42,526 nt of DNA from NCBI GenBank assembly GCA_902790415.1, contig CADARU010000006.1:5521-48046 (forward strand). Direction: 5' to 3'. Position numbers and translations under genes: made by a program. Each line of letters opens with the position of its first letter. Position 1 is the stretch's first letter. The notes below the pieces were generated by a model. That model made no database searches, was not told where the DNA came from, and saw only the letters and a list, made by a program, of their open reading frames with translations. The DNA comes from an uncultured Pseudomonadota bacterium (lineage in GTDB: Bacteria > Pseudomonadota > Alphaproteobacteria > Rs-D84). Positions 22,294 to 30,039 of this stretch are shown here, piece after piece.

Positions 22294-23183
22294 TTTTTTA
22301 TATCCATAATAATTTTGAAAGTCGCAATTTCTGGTTCCAGATTTATACGCTTGATATCATTTATCGCACGTGTTGCATCCGGATAAATATCGGCCAAACC
22401 AAAGTGCGCGATTGCGTCCAATAAAATACCATAGAGTTCCGGTTCCGGTGCGATTGTCTTTGCCACCATCATAACATCAGACGATGTTGCATTTGTTTTT
22501 TGTAATACATTAATCAGTTTTTCATATATTTCATCACCACCGAATTGTTTCAAATTTGCGATGCGCCCAAAAGAACCGTTTGCCAAACGCAGCATTTCGT
22601 TGTCTATGGTTTCATCTGGCATAAAACGTGCACACAGTGTACGCAGTTCATTCATATTTAACGGATGCATTTTTTCAACGCGTGCGCGCGAACGTATTGT
22701 GGGTAAAACATTAGACAGTTGATGCGTAACCAATAAAAACAGCGTCTTTGCTGGCGGTTCTTCTAACAGTTTTAATATCGCATTTGCCGCAGATATGTTT
22801 AATTGGTCAACCGAGTCAATCAATACCACGCGCCAATCCCCAGACATAGATGACATTTGCATTTTTTCAATGGTAGCACGTACAGTGTATACAGATATAG
22901 ATTTTCCATCGGTTTTTTTCTTGCCGTCTTTATCAATATTGCGTTCCATATCGATGATAAAAAAGTCGCCGATATTACCATAAACCATTTTTGCGATTTT
23001 GTATGCCAATGTGGCCTTGCCGATGCCGCGTGGTCCGGTTAACATCCAAACCGGGTGCAAGGGGTGTTCGTTTCTGTGTTCCCATGCATCCATAAATGTG
23101 CGCAAAGTTGTCGCATGTCCAACCAGGCCATCGCTGTCCATTGGGTGTGGAAATTCATAAACGTTTGATTTCTTTTTCGCCAT
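22284..23183 (-). CDS. holB: DNA polymerase III subunit delta'
   Basis: The delta' subunit is part of the clamp loader that places the beta clamp on DNA. The protein has 299 residues. The P-loop-like GPRGIGKAT is at residues 50-58; the Walker B-like VVLIDSVDQLN, LLEEPPAKTLFLLVTH and the SRA motif (normally SRC) in TIRSRARV follow, as in other delta' proteins. The three-domain layout ends in the collar domain. It overlaps tatD at its end and lies 5 bases behind the GNAT gene. Confidence 0.95.
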   Translation of the reverse strand: MAKKKSNVYEFPHPMDSDGLVGHATTLRTFMDAWEHRNEHPLHPVWMLTGPRGIGKATLAYKIAKMVYGNIGDFFIIDMERNIDKDGKKKTDGKSISVYTVRATIEKMQMSSMSGDWRVVLIDSVDQLNISAANAILKLLEEPPAKTLFLLVTHQLSNVLPTIRSRARVEKMHPLNMNELRTLCARFMPDETIDNEMLRLANGSFGRIANLKQFGGDEIYEKLINVLQKTNATSSDVMMVAKTIAPEPELYGILLDAIAHFGLADIYPDATRAINDIKRINLEPEIATFKIIMDIKKCL

Positions 23184-23188
23184 GACTG

Positions 23189-23806
23189 TTATTTCTTGTT
23201 ATATTCCATCTTGGACCAAAACATTTTGTTTCCGTATGTTTTTGTTGCGTATGGTGAGTGATATTTATAATCGTCAGGACTGATGCCGTCTAAATGAAAA
23301 CCGGATGTTTCTATTGATTTTTTTGAACCTATATTATCAATGTCGCATTGAACAGTTATTCGGTGTGCGTGCAGTTTTTCAAACGCAATTACATCTAAAA
23401 TTTTATAGATTTCTTTTGCGAAACCTTTGCCCCAAACTTTGGAGTGCAAAAACATTTGAGCTATCTGCAGTGTGTCAATATCGTTCAGATAATAAACGCG
23501 CGTTAATCCAACAAGTTTATCGTTATAAAACACGTAATAAGTCCGTCCGTTTCGTTTTGTCCATTCTGCATCGCGTTTCATCATTTGATATGCTTCTTCC
23601 ACAGTTTCTGGCAAAACACCGTTTTTGGATATTCCGCCTGCGATAGCGGCAAAAAAGTAATCTTTTGGGTTTTCGTCACGAAAAGCATCCATGAATAACG
23701 ATGCGTTTTCATTTGTTATGTCTAATACACGTAATTCAAGACGTGCGGTCTTTATAATTTTTGGTAATTCGTCAAAAGGATTTTTTATTTCTGTGTTTGA
23801 ATTCAT
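23189..23806 (-). CDS. GNAT family N-acetyltransferase (RimJ/RimL-like)
   Basis: GNAT enzymes transfer acetyl groups from acetyl-CoA to amines on proteins or small molecules. In this 205-residue protein the RimJ/RimL pattern is visible: IKTARLELRVLD at the start, LVGLTRVYYLND, and the acetyl-CoA loop in HSKVWGKGFAKEIYKILDVIAFEKL followed by HRITVQCDIDNIGSKKSIETSGF. It starts 3 bases after the dac stop. The position is normally held by tmk (thymidylate kinase) in alphaproteobacterial dac-tmk-holB operons, so the gene may have replaced it. The substrate is unknown. Confidence 0.9.
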   Translation of the reverse strand: MNSNTEIKNPFDELPKIIKTARLELRVLDITNENASLFMDAFRDENPKDYFFAAIAGGISKNGVLPETVEEAYQMMKRDAEWTKRNGRTYYVFYNDKLVGLTRVYYLNDIDTLQIAQMFLHSKVWGKGFAKEIYKILDVIAFEKLHAHRITVQCDIDNIGSKKSIETSGFHLDGISPDDYKYHSPYATKTYGNKMFWSKMEYNKK

Positions 23807-23809
23807 TTT

Positions 23810-24985
23810 TTATTTACCCATAATCATAACCATAATATTTTTCCACACGCGGGCCAAGAATTGAATCTTGGACACGTTGTTTTTTGCAACCAGGTTTGCG
23901 CGTGAAACAATCCGACCATTTTGTTCGGCGATAATTTCACCAATAACCGCACCGGTTTTTATTGGTGCGGCCACCGGGTCATTGAAACGGGCCAGGATTC
24001 TGAATCCTGACATATCTTGGGTCTTGGCGGTTGTTATTGCAAAGTTTTTAGAAACGGTTGCCGTTACTGTTTTTTTACGACCGTACCATACCGGCACCTC
24101 TATGATATCATCACCCGGACGATAGAATACACGTGTTGTTGTCGTTGTAAAACCGTGGGTTAACAGTTTTTTCATTTCGACCGCCAACGCATCGTGTCCT
24201 TTGCCGCGAAATCCGTTTATAACGCCTATTAACCTGCGTCCACCGGATGTCGCACTGGCCACCATGCCATATCCACCTTGGTCGGTGTGTCCGGTTTTAA
24301 GACCGTCCGCCCCCGGCATAATGAATAATAATTTGTTATAGTTTACGGTATGTGTGCGCCCCCAATCACGACACCAATCGGTTTTATAATCGCCGAATTC
24401 AAAGCGTCTGGTTGCGAACATTGGATACAATTCTGGGTAATCCGCAATCAGATGATATGCCAACGTTGCCAGTTCCCGACTGGTCATCAAATTGTTTTCG
24501 TTGGGCAATCCACTGGCGTTGCCAAATGTTGATAACGGCATACCAATTTCGCGTGCCTTTTTTTCCATCAGTGCGGTAAATTTGTTTTCATCGCCGGCCA
24601 AACTTTCCGCCACAACAACCGATGCATCGCCACCCGACAACACTATCAGTCCCAAAATCGCATCGCGCACAGTAATTTCTTGGCCCGCAACCAGGCATAT
24701 TTTACTGGCCGGGTACCACAAAGGGTTTTTGTAATCGGCATTTTCGCCAACCGGCAACTTGTCGTCCAGTTTTAATTTACCGGACTTAACATCGTCAAAC
24801 AAAACGGCCAACGTCATCAGTTTTAACATAGAAGAGGGCGGCATCAACGTGTCGGCATTTTTTGCCACAATTTCGGCACCAGAATCATAGTCAATCAAAA
24901 ACGCAGATTTCGCATTTGTCTGATATTCGGCGCGTGCCGTAAATGTTAAAAATATTGATAAAAATGTGATAAATAATCGTTTCAT
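23810..24985 (-). CDS. dac: D-alanyl-D-alanine carboxypeptidase (PBP5/6 family)
   Basis: This enzyme removes the terminal D-Ala from peptidoglycan stem peptides. The start at 24985 (391 residues) gives a signal peptide (RLFITFLSIFLTFTARA); a longer frame reaching 25186 would overlap the divergent gene. Active-site motifs: SMLK (52-55), SGG (117-119) where most relatives have S-x-N, and KTG (230-232). The C-terminal beta domain (PBP5_C) and a final hydrophobic stretch (FLARVWKNIMVMIM), probably a membrane anchor, follow. A -35/-10 pair ends 6 bases before the ATG, so the mRNA is probably leaderless. It heads the operon with the GNAT gene, holB, tatD and smpB. Confidence 0.95.
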   Translation of the reverse strand: MKRLFITFLSIFLTFTARAEYQTNAKSAFLIDYDSGAEIVAKNADTLMPPSSMLKLMTLAVLFDDVKSGKLKLDDKLPVGENADYKNPLWYPASKICLVAGQEITVRDAILGLIVLSGGDASVVVAESLAGDENKFTALMEKKAREIGMPLSTFGNASGLPNENNLMTSRELATLAYHLIADYPELYPMFATRRFEFGDYKTDWCRDWGRTHTVNYNKLLFIMPGADGLKTGHTDQGGYGMVASATSGGRRLIGVINGFRGKGHDALAVEMKKLLTHGFTTTTTRVFYRPGDDIIEVPVWYGRKKTVTATVSKNFAITTAKTQDMSGFRILARFNDPVAAPIKTGAVIGEIIAEQNGRIVSRANLVAKNNVSKIQFLARVWKNIMVMIMGK

Positions 24986-24991
24986 ATTTTG

Positions 24992-25020
24992 ATAATAGCA
25001 ATATCGGCGATACCTGCCAA
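24992..25020 (-). promoter_or_regulatory. Promoter of dac, likely leaderless
   Basis: Minus strand: -35 TTGGCA (25015-25020), 17-base spacer, -10 TATTAT (24992-24997). Only six bases separate the -10 from the ATG, so transcription should begin at the start codon. Confidence 0.65.
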
Positions 25021-25114
25021 GTGGTTTTTTTATAATTTTTTTAATTGTAAAAAAGTTGACAATGTTATTTTGTTGTGTTAAAAAATACCAGAAATTTAAT
25101 AAAGGAAATATAAA

Positions 25115-25900
25115 ATGACTGATAAAAATATTAAGCGACCGCATGATCCCGCAATAACCAAATTGGTTTTTGATGCTTTTAAGCAAGCTGGTTGTGGCGA
25201 AGTAGAATTGGATACGGTGTTTAGTTCTGATTTATTTGCGGCGGAAGAGTCGTATTATGTTATATCCGATGTAGTGATGTATTTGGAAAAAGAATTAAAT
25301 ATGGTTTTGCCATTCGAAGAAGATAAAGGCTTTAGCTTTGTTTATGGGTGTGTTGATGATGTTGTTGCTTATGTTGAAAAAAAATTAAAAGAAGCAAACA
25401 AAACGTACGGCGGTTCGAAAAATGTTCCAACACCAAAAGTTGCTAATGAAAAACCAGTTAACCACGCAAGAGGTATTAAAGAATTGGTTTTGGATAAAAT
25501 TTGTGAACAGATGGACATGGGGGTCCAAGATATAGAAATGACCGATAACCTGCGTGGTGATTTGGGACTGGATTCATTGGATTTGATAGAAATTGTAATG
25601 AAATTAGAAAAGGAAACAACGGTTGAATTACCGGATGAACAGTGTAACGATTTGTTGTATGGCACAGTTGATGGTATGGTTTCCTTTGTCGAACAAGAAT
25701 TGAAAAAAGCGAATATAACATACACCGGTCCAAAGGATAAAACACAAATAAAAACGCCATCGGCCACATCGCAAGTGTTTGGAATGCCGTTGCTGGAACC
25801 AGAGGTTGTTGTGTCGGCCCCAGCAAAACCGGAACCAATAAAACCATTTAATATTGTTAATAAATGGATTTCTAAAAAAATCAAAGAGTTGGTTCACTAA
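25115..25900 (+). CDS. Tandem acyl carrier protein
   Basis: This 261-residue protein contains two ACP-like domains. Domain 2 (about 118-198) is canonical: LGLDSLDLIEIV places the phosphopantetheine Ser at 154. Domain 1 (about 12-95) has the same helix pattern, and Ser46 aligns with Ser154, but the context is ESYY instead of DSLD, so modification is uncertain. Linkers are Lys/Pro-rich. The C-terminal 65 residues are a Pro-rich stretch and a basic amphipathic helix (NKWISKKIKELVH). A -35 TTGACA at 25056-25061 and GGAAAT before the ATG support the start. A single stand-alone tandem ACP is unusual outside polyketide or polyunsaturated fatty-acid systems; the partner enzymes are not here. Confidence 0.88.
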   Translation: MTDKNIKRPHDPAITKLVFDAFKQAGCGEVELDTVFSSDLFAAEESYYVISDVVMYLEKELNMVLPFEEDKGFSFVYGCVDDVVAYVEKKLKEANKTYGGSKNVPTPKVANEKPVNHARGIKELVLDKICEQMDMGVQDIEMTDNLRGDLGLDSLDLIEIVMKLEKETTVELPDEQCNDLLYGTVDGMVSFVEQELKKANITYTGPKDKTQIKTPSATSQVFGMPLLEPEVVVSAPAKPEPIKPFNIVNKWISKKIKELVH

Positions 25901-25905
25901 ATATA

Positions 25906-26223
25906 GTGGGGCATTTGCCCCATATTTTTTACTATTTTTTCTGTTGCAATGCGTGTGTTTGTAAATATGGTTTTGGAGAAACCGATTGTAATAGTTGCAA
26001 AGCCAATTTCCAATTAGTCAGTGCTTCAGATCAGGAAAATGACAGCTGTGTATGCCCAGATGGTTATATCCAGAGCGGTCAAGATACCCCAGATGACCCA
26101 GAAAATGACACATGTGTGATTAATACAAATACCACTTATAATGACAGTACTGGTTGGTTTACGGTGGGGCCAAACGGCAGTTCTTGTAACACCAGTGGTA
26201 ATTGGTGGCAACAACAAAATTAG
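25906..26223 (+). pseudogene. Fragment of a Cys-rich EGF-like gene
   Basis: The recognisable part begins at 25942 (CNACVCKYGFG) right after the ACP terminator and runs to the stop at 26223. The open frame extends back into the terminator and has no ribosome binding site or signal peptide. The content matches the C-terminal third of the 404-residue protein at 5660: CNAC, CVC, a DP-DPE-D-C run, Y-D-TG-F, SC and a WW near the end. It is therefore most likely the 3' remnant of a paralogue. A tiny expressed protein is less likely. The TAG stop overlaps the stop of convergent mtaB. Confidence 0.65.
25907..25930 (+). terminator. Terminator of the tandem ACP gene
   Basis: TGGGGCA/TGCCCCA, seven pairs with a TT loop, then T-A-T6, a few bases after the stop. 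Confidence 0.9.
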
Positions 26224-27455
26224 TTGTTTGCAACCAGTGTATCGCCGTTAATTCCTGTGATTTTTACATTGCAAATTGTACGTTCGGGGATTGGTGCACC
26301 GATAATTTTTACCGGAATATCGTCCGGGGTGCGCCCGATGTTATCTGATTCAATCAAAACATTGACCGTTTTCCCAACCTGGGTTTGCATAAATTCGTGC
26401 ATGTTTTTATTTGCCGCATCGGTTATGATTTTTACACGTTCTTTTGATGTATGACGGTTAACCTGGTTTGGCATGGTCGCCGCAACGGTTCCGGGACGCG
26501 GTGAATAAGGAAATGCATGGATTCGTATCGGTTTTAATTCGCGGACCAATGCCAATGTTTCATTAAATAACTCTTCGGTTTCGCCCGGGAAACCACAAAT
26601 TATATCCCAACTAAATGTGATTTTACCGTTTCCTGCGGCTACAAGTTGCCGTACTGTATCCGCACTGTGCCGGCGCAACATTGTGTGCAAAATTTTGTCC
26701 GCGCCCGACTGCATAGACAAATGCAGGTGCGGCATAAAACGTGGTTCGTTTTTCATCATTTCTATAATATCGCGTATTGCCGGTACCGCCGGATCAACCG
26801 ATGACAGGCGCAAACGTTTTATTCCAGGTACGTCTTTTAATAATTGACAACACAAATCAGAAATCAGCATGTTTTTCCCATCGTGTTGACCAATATAAGA
26901 TGCCGCATCCACCCCGGTTAAAACAATTTCGCCAAAACCATTTGCAACCGCATCACGTGCATCAGATAAAATATCTTCATATTTAAACGACACTGCCGGA
27001 CCACGCAACAAACGTGTGATACAGTATGTGCATTGGTGATTGCACCCGTTTTGGATTTGAATAAATTGTTTAGATAATTTGCTTTCGTTATCAGTATTAT
27101 CAACGTTCAACGCGCACGAATTGCCGTTGTCGTTTTGTGCTATTTTTGCAATGTATGCATCCAAATTCATTTTGTCGCGGTTATGAATCACTGTTGTATT
27201 TGGTATTTTTTCAAACAGTTCCGGATTGCGTGTTGCACCACATCCAGTTACGAAAATTGGAACGCCGGGATTTTCGCGTGCGATTTTACGAATTGCCTGG
27301 CCGCATTGGCGTTCGGCTTCGCCGGTAACCGAACAAGTGTTCGCCACCACGCCACAGATTCCATGTGCCGCCAACATATTTTTTATCTTTTCTGATTCCA
27401 ATGTATTCAACCGGCATCCAAAAGACAGTGTAATAATATTATTTTTTACTTGCAT
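26220..27455 (-). CDS. mtaB: tRNA t6A37 methylthiotransferase MtaB
   Basis: MtaB is a radical-SAM enzyme that converts t6A to ms2t6A at position 37 of ANN-decoding tRNAs. The 411 residues hold the three domains: the MiaB-type N-terminal domain with C14, C41 and C72 for one cluster, the radical-SAM motif CNHQCTYC (138-145) for the second, and a TRAM-like C-terminal domain. FGCRLNTLES, with Arg in the place of Asn after the first Cys, is typical of MtaB rather than MiaB or RimO. AAGGA and a good promoter (27474-27501) precede it. rpoZ is divergent. Confidence 0.94.
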   Translation of the reverse strand: MQVKNNIITLSFGCRLNTLESEKIKNMLAAHGICGVVANTCSVTGEAERQCGQAIRKIARENPGVPIFVTGCGATRNPELFEKIPNTTVIHNRDKMNLDAYIAKIAQNDNGNSCALNVDNTDNESKLSKQFIQIQNGCNHQCTYCITRLLRGPAVSFKYEDILSDARDAVANGFGEIVLTGVDAASYIGQHDGKNMLISDLCCQLLKDVPGIKRLRLSSVDPAVPAIRDIIEMMKNEPRFMPHLHLSMQSGADKILHTMLRRHSADTVRQLVAAGNGKITFSWDIICGFPGETEELFNETLALVRELKPIRIHAFPYSPRPGTVAATMPNQVNRHTSKERVKIITDAANKNMHEFMQTQVGKTVNVLIESDNIGRTPDDIPVKIIGAPIPERTICNVKITGINGDTLVANN

Positions 27456-27473
27456 TTTTCATATCCTTGGGGC

Positions 27474-27501
27474 ATTATATCGGAACGAAAAGTTTTTTCA
27501 A
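27474..27501 (-). promoter_or_regulatory. Promoter of mtaB
   Basis: Minus strand: -35 TTGAAA (27496-27501), 16-base spacer, -10 TATAAT (27474-27479). Confidence 0.7.
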
Positions 27502-27515
27502 CAAAGGATTTTATA

Positions 27516-27905
27516 ATGGCACGCACAACAAATTCTGATACTTTACCATTTGTAGAAAGCAGATACGAACTGGGGATGTTGGCATCACAACGTGTTCGTG
27601 ATTTGAACGGTGGCGCGACACCTGTTGTGGAACGCGGCAACGACAAACCGACCGTAACGGCCTTGCGTGAAATTGCCAGTGGTAAATTAGATGTCGCCGA
27701 AATTCGTCATGAATTTGTGCAATCTTATAAAGAAACGCCGGCGGTTGAAAATGCCGAAGAATCTCTGGAAATCAACAGCGATAATCCAGAACTGCGTGAA
27801 ATTGATGCCGAATTGGAAGAAACTTTGTTGTCGGATGATGCCGTTGATGCATCGGAATTGGTTGAAGAAGATGTTGCCGAAGATGAAACCGGCGATGAAG
27901 AATAA
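27516..27905 (+). CDS. rpoZ: RNA polymerase omega subunit
   Basis: Omega wraps the C-terminal end of beta' and aids polymerase assembly. The start at 27516 follows AAAGGA; upstream frame extension to 27450 is rejected. The 129-residue protein carries the omega core: SRYELGMLASQRVRDLNGGA, a DNDKPTVTALREIASG-type segment (GNDKPTVTALREIASG), then EIRHEFVQSY. The last 45 residues are an acidic tail of Glu and Asp, longer than in E. coli, as in several alphaproteobacteria. The first residues (ARTTNSDTLPFV) differ from the usual ARVTVEDC. spoT, the common neighbour, is absent. Confidence 0.93.
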   Translation: MARTTNSDTLPFVESRYELGMLASQRVRDLNGGATPVVERGNDKPTVTALREIASGKLDVAEIRHEFVQSYKETPAVENAEESLEINSDNPELREIDAELEETLLSDDAVDASELVEEDVAEDETGDEE

Positions 27906-27914
27906 TTGAGATAC

Positions 27915-28005
27915 GGAGACGTCGCATAGTTGGTCTAGTGCGCCACATTGGAAATGTGGTATACGGGCAACCGTATCAAGGGTTCGAATCCCTTCGTCTC
28001 CGCCA
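27915..28005 (+). tRNA. tRNA-Ser (GGA anticodon)
   Basis: Acceptor GGAGACG/CGTCTCC, anticodon loop TTGGAAA (anticodon GGA), a long variable arm (TATACGGGCAACCGTAT), T loop GGTTCGAATCC, discriminator G and encoded CCA (28003-28005). The long variable arm and discriminator fit serine. Confidence 0.97.
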
Positions 28006-28028
28006 GTATTCTATGTTCGATGTGTGTA

Positions 28029-28056
28029 TTGACTTTTTGAAAAAAAGTACTACAAT
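28029..28056 (+). promoter_or_regulatory. Promoter before the LRR-like gene and trpS
   Basis: -35 TTGACT (28029-28034), 16-base spacer, -10 TACAAT (28051-28056). The start point near 28063 gives a 200-base leader before the next gene. The leader contains a 24-codon ORF (28066-28140) that begins 9 bases after the -10 and has one Trp codon three codons before its stop, a small hairpin (TTGCG/CGCAA) and a GGTCAATC tandem near 28230. I see no terminator in it. Confidence 0.6.
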
Positions 28057-28249
28057 ACAAAAGACATGAAAAACGAAAGTATGATTTTTACTACTTTTGA
28101 TTCCTCATTGTTTAGCTGTGCTGAACGATGGTGTTTGTAATATTTTTTCGAAATAAAACTCTCTCTTAAAAACAAAATAATTTTTTAGGGCTGGTCGTCT
28201 GGCGTGCTTGCGTTTATTCGCAACGCTGGTCAATCGGTCAATACAAACA

Positions 28250-28271
28250 CAAAAGGATTATAAAATGAAAA
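28250..28271 (+). repeat. Direct repeat, left copy (RBS and start codon)
   Basis: A 22-base sequence containing AAAAGGATTATAAAATG covers the ribosome binding site and first codons of the LRR-like gene. An identical copy is at 28811-28832 over the start of trpS. The two flank the 180-codon gene exactly. Confidence 0.75.
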
Positions 28272-28807
28272 TATCATACGATAAAGGTTCGGAACGTCTG
28301 CACATTTCTCAGTACGCAGGATATAATTTGCGTCTAAAAGAAAGAATAAGTACAGCAAGTGTCGATTTTAGTATAAATACGTCCGGCAAATTCGACTTTC
28401 ATGACGAACAAAATATGGAAGTTTCCGGTAATGTCTCTAATGCGCTATTGTTGTTTAACAGCAAGGCGAATTTTATAAGTTTGTCTGTTGTAGGACTACA
28501 AGGAAATTTTGATTTGTCTTGTGTGCGCATACTGTATCTTGATCACAGCGAAATCTCAAAAGCAAATATACAATTTAATCCAAACGCAAGATTTATAGAT
28601 CTTTACAGAACCAAAGGATTACGGGGCTATCTTGATTTTAGTAATGTTCAAGAGTTGATACTGGGTCAATATGGCGAAGAACCTGATTTAGACCAGGTTT
28701 CTGGAATCAAATTTAATCCAACTGGATTGATCGTTGGTATATCTGAGACCAAAAGACAGCTGTTAGAATCTGCATATAAGCAATATGAACAATCAAGAAA
28801 CCATTAA
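28265..28807 (+). CDS. Hypothetical LRR-like repeat protein
   Basis: This 180-residue protein starts at 28265 behind AAAAGGA; an upstream TTG-start frame is rejected. It has no signal peptide. From about residue 58 it shows irregular repeats of the type F-D-x-S-x-V-x-x-L-x-L and I-x-F-N-P-x-A-x-F-I-x-L (for example NFDLSCVRILYLDHS, YLDFSNVQELILG, IQFNPNARFIDLY, IKFNPTGLIVGI), resembling leucine-rich-repeat or internalin-like solenoids. The last 20 residues form a charged helix. It is followed after 18 bases by trpS with an identical ribosome binding region, so the two are likely one operon. Function is unknown, possibly protein binding. Confidence 0.78.
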   Translation: MKISYDKGSERLHISQYAGYNLRLKERISTASVDFSINTSGKFDFHDEQNMEVSGNVSNALLLFNSKANFISLSVVGLQGNFDLSCVRILYLDHSEISKANIQFNPNARFIDLYRTKGLRGYLDFSNVQELILGQYGEEPDLDQVSGIKFNPTGLIVGISETKRQLLESAYKQYEQSRNH

Positions 28808-28810
28808 AAC

Positions 28811-28832
28811 CAAAAGGATTATAAAATGAAAA
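28811..28832 (+). repeat. Direct repeat, right copy (RBS and start of trpS)
   Basis: Identical over 22 bases to 28250-28271. The copy covers the ribosome binding site and first codons of trpS. The two copies may reflect insertion or duplication that placed the LRR-like gene between the trpS leader and trpS. Confidence 0.75.
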
Positions 28833-29824
28833 ACAATGAACAAAAAGTTATGTTAACCGGTGTGCGCCCCAGTGGGAACCTAACACTCGGCAACTATCTG
28901 GGTGCAATTAAGAACTTTGTAACGCGCCAAAAACAATACAAAAGTTATATATTTGTGGCGGATTTGCATGCGATAACATCGCCACGCGCCCCAGTTGAAT
29001 TGCGCAACGCGGTCAATGACTGTATCGCCATGTATTTGGCATGCGGTATAGATCCAGAACAAACAACCGTCTTTCGACAAAGTGATGTTCTGGAACACGG
29101 CATTATGGGCTTTATAATGACATTCCAGACCCATATGGGCGAATTGTCGCGCATGACACAATTCAAATTAAAATCGCAAAACGCAGGCAAAAATGGCATT
29201 GATACAGGACTGTTTGTGTATCCGCCGTTGATGTCGGCCGATATCTTGCTGTATAACACAGATATGGTTCCAGTGGGACTGGATCAGCAACAACATGTAG
29301 AATTGACACGCGATTTGGCACAACGTTTTAATAAGCGATATGGCGATACATTTAATGAACCCGATGTCTATATTGCGCCTGTTGGGAACAAGATATTGAA
29401 CCTGCAAAATCCGACAGAAAAGATGAACAAATCGGACGGCCCCAATCCGGGAACAATCTTTTTAATGGATGATTTAAAATTGGTTCGCAAGAAAATCATG
29501 TCGGCGGTCACAGATAGTGAATCTGTGGTGCGATTTGACGAAGAAAACAAACCCGGAATTTCCAATTTGATAAGTATACTGGCCGCGACAACTGGCGAAA
29601 GCATTGAAAGCATAGAAAAACGCTTCATAGGTCGTGGGTATGGCGATTTTAAGCGCGAGGTTGCGGATGCTGTCTGTGATTTGATTGGTAATATTCAATC
29701 AAAATATCAGCAGTTCAAAAATCCAGATGTGCTGAACGCAATTTTGGATGCGGGTGCGGAACGTGCACGAGTGGTCGCTTCAGATACTTTGAACAGAGCA
29801 AAAATTGCGTTGGGTTTAAAATGA
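28826..29824 (+). CDS. trpS: Tryptophanyl-tRNA synthetase
   Basis: TrpS charges tRNA-Trp. The 332-residue length is typical. Class I signatures: TGVRPSGNLTLGNYLGA (the HIGH-like motif is TLGN) near the N terminus and KMNKSDG for KMSKS; between them SADILLYN, VPVGLDQQQHVELTRDLAQRFN. The start follows AAAAGGA, part of the 22-base direct repeat. It is probably co-transcribed with the LRR-like gene from the promoter at 28029. A strong terminator follows. Confidence 0.97.
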   Translation: MKNNEQKVMLTGVRPSGNLTLGNYLGAIKNFVTRQKQYKSYIFVADLHAITSPRAPVELRNAVNDCIAMYLACGIDPEQTTVFRQSDVLEHGIMGFIMTFQTHMGELSRMTQFKLKSQNAGKNGIDTGLFVYPPLMSADILLYNTDMVPVGLDQQQHVELTRDLAQRFNKRYGDTFNEPDVYIAPVGNKILNLQNPTEKMNKSDGPNPGTIFLMDDLKLVRKKIMSAVTDSESVVRFDEENKPGISNLISILAATTGESIESIEKRFIGRGYGDFKREVADAVCDLIGNIQSKYQQFKNPDVLNAILDAGAERARVVASDTLNRAKIALGLK

Positions 29825-29878
29825 AGGTATTTAGATATGGGAAAGTTAGCAACAGAATACTAGCCCGCCACAAAAATC

Positions 29879-29905
29879 AAACGCCCATTCGGGCGTTTTG
29901 TTTTT
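29879..29905 (+). terminator. Terminator of trpS
   Basis: AAACGCCC/GGGCGTTT, eight pairs with an ATTC loop, then a T-rich tract. The stretch 29906-29989 after it holds nothing I can assign. Confidence 0.9.
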
Positions 29906-29989
29906 GTAGGGTGATACGCAAGGCAGATTAGAAACATTCTTAATACAGTTGCCAAGGTTCGACAATACGCAGATGAACGATTAAGAAAA

Positions 29990-30022
29990 TCTTAAAAAAC
30001 CCACCGTTTGGTGGGTTTTGAT
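29990..30022. terminator. Bidirectional terminator before the lipoprotein gene
   Basis: AACCCACC/GGTGGGTT, eight pairs, GTTT loop, with an A run before and a T run after. On the minus strand it ends the lipoprotein gene. Confidence 0.88.
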
Positions 30023-30039
30023 TGCTTTATTTTTTATGC

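Noticed and set aside
28208..28264. N-terminal extension of the LRR-like protein from a TTG codon
   Set aside because: The ribosome binding site AAAAGGA is just before ATG 28265; the extension crosses a hairpin.
29821..29925. Short ORF overlapping the trpS stop (ATGA)
   Set aside because: Runs through the trpS terminator and encodes no recognisable sequence.
29906..29989. Possible decayed gene end with GGTTCGACAA, similar to a stretch at 19044
   Set aside because: Ten shared bases and a short open frame without start are too little to call a repeat or a pseudogene.
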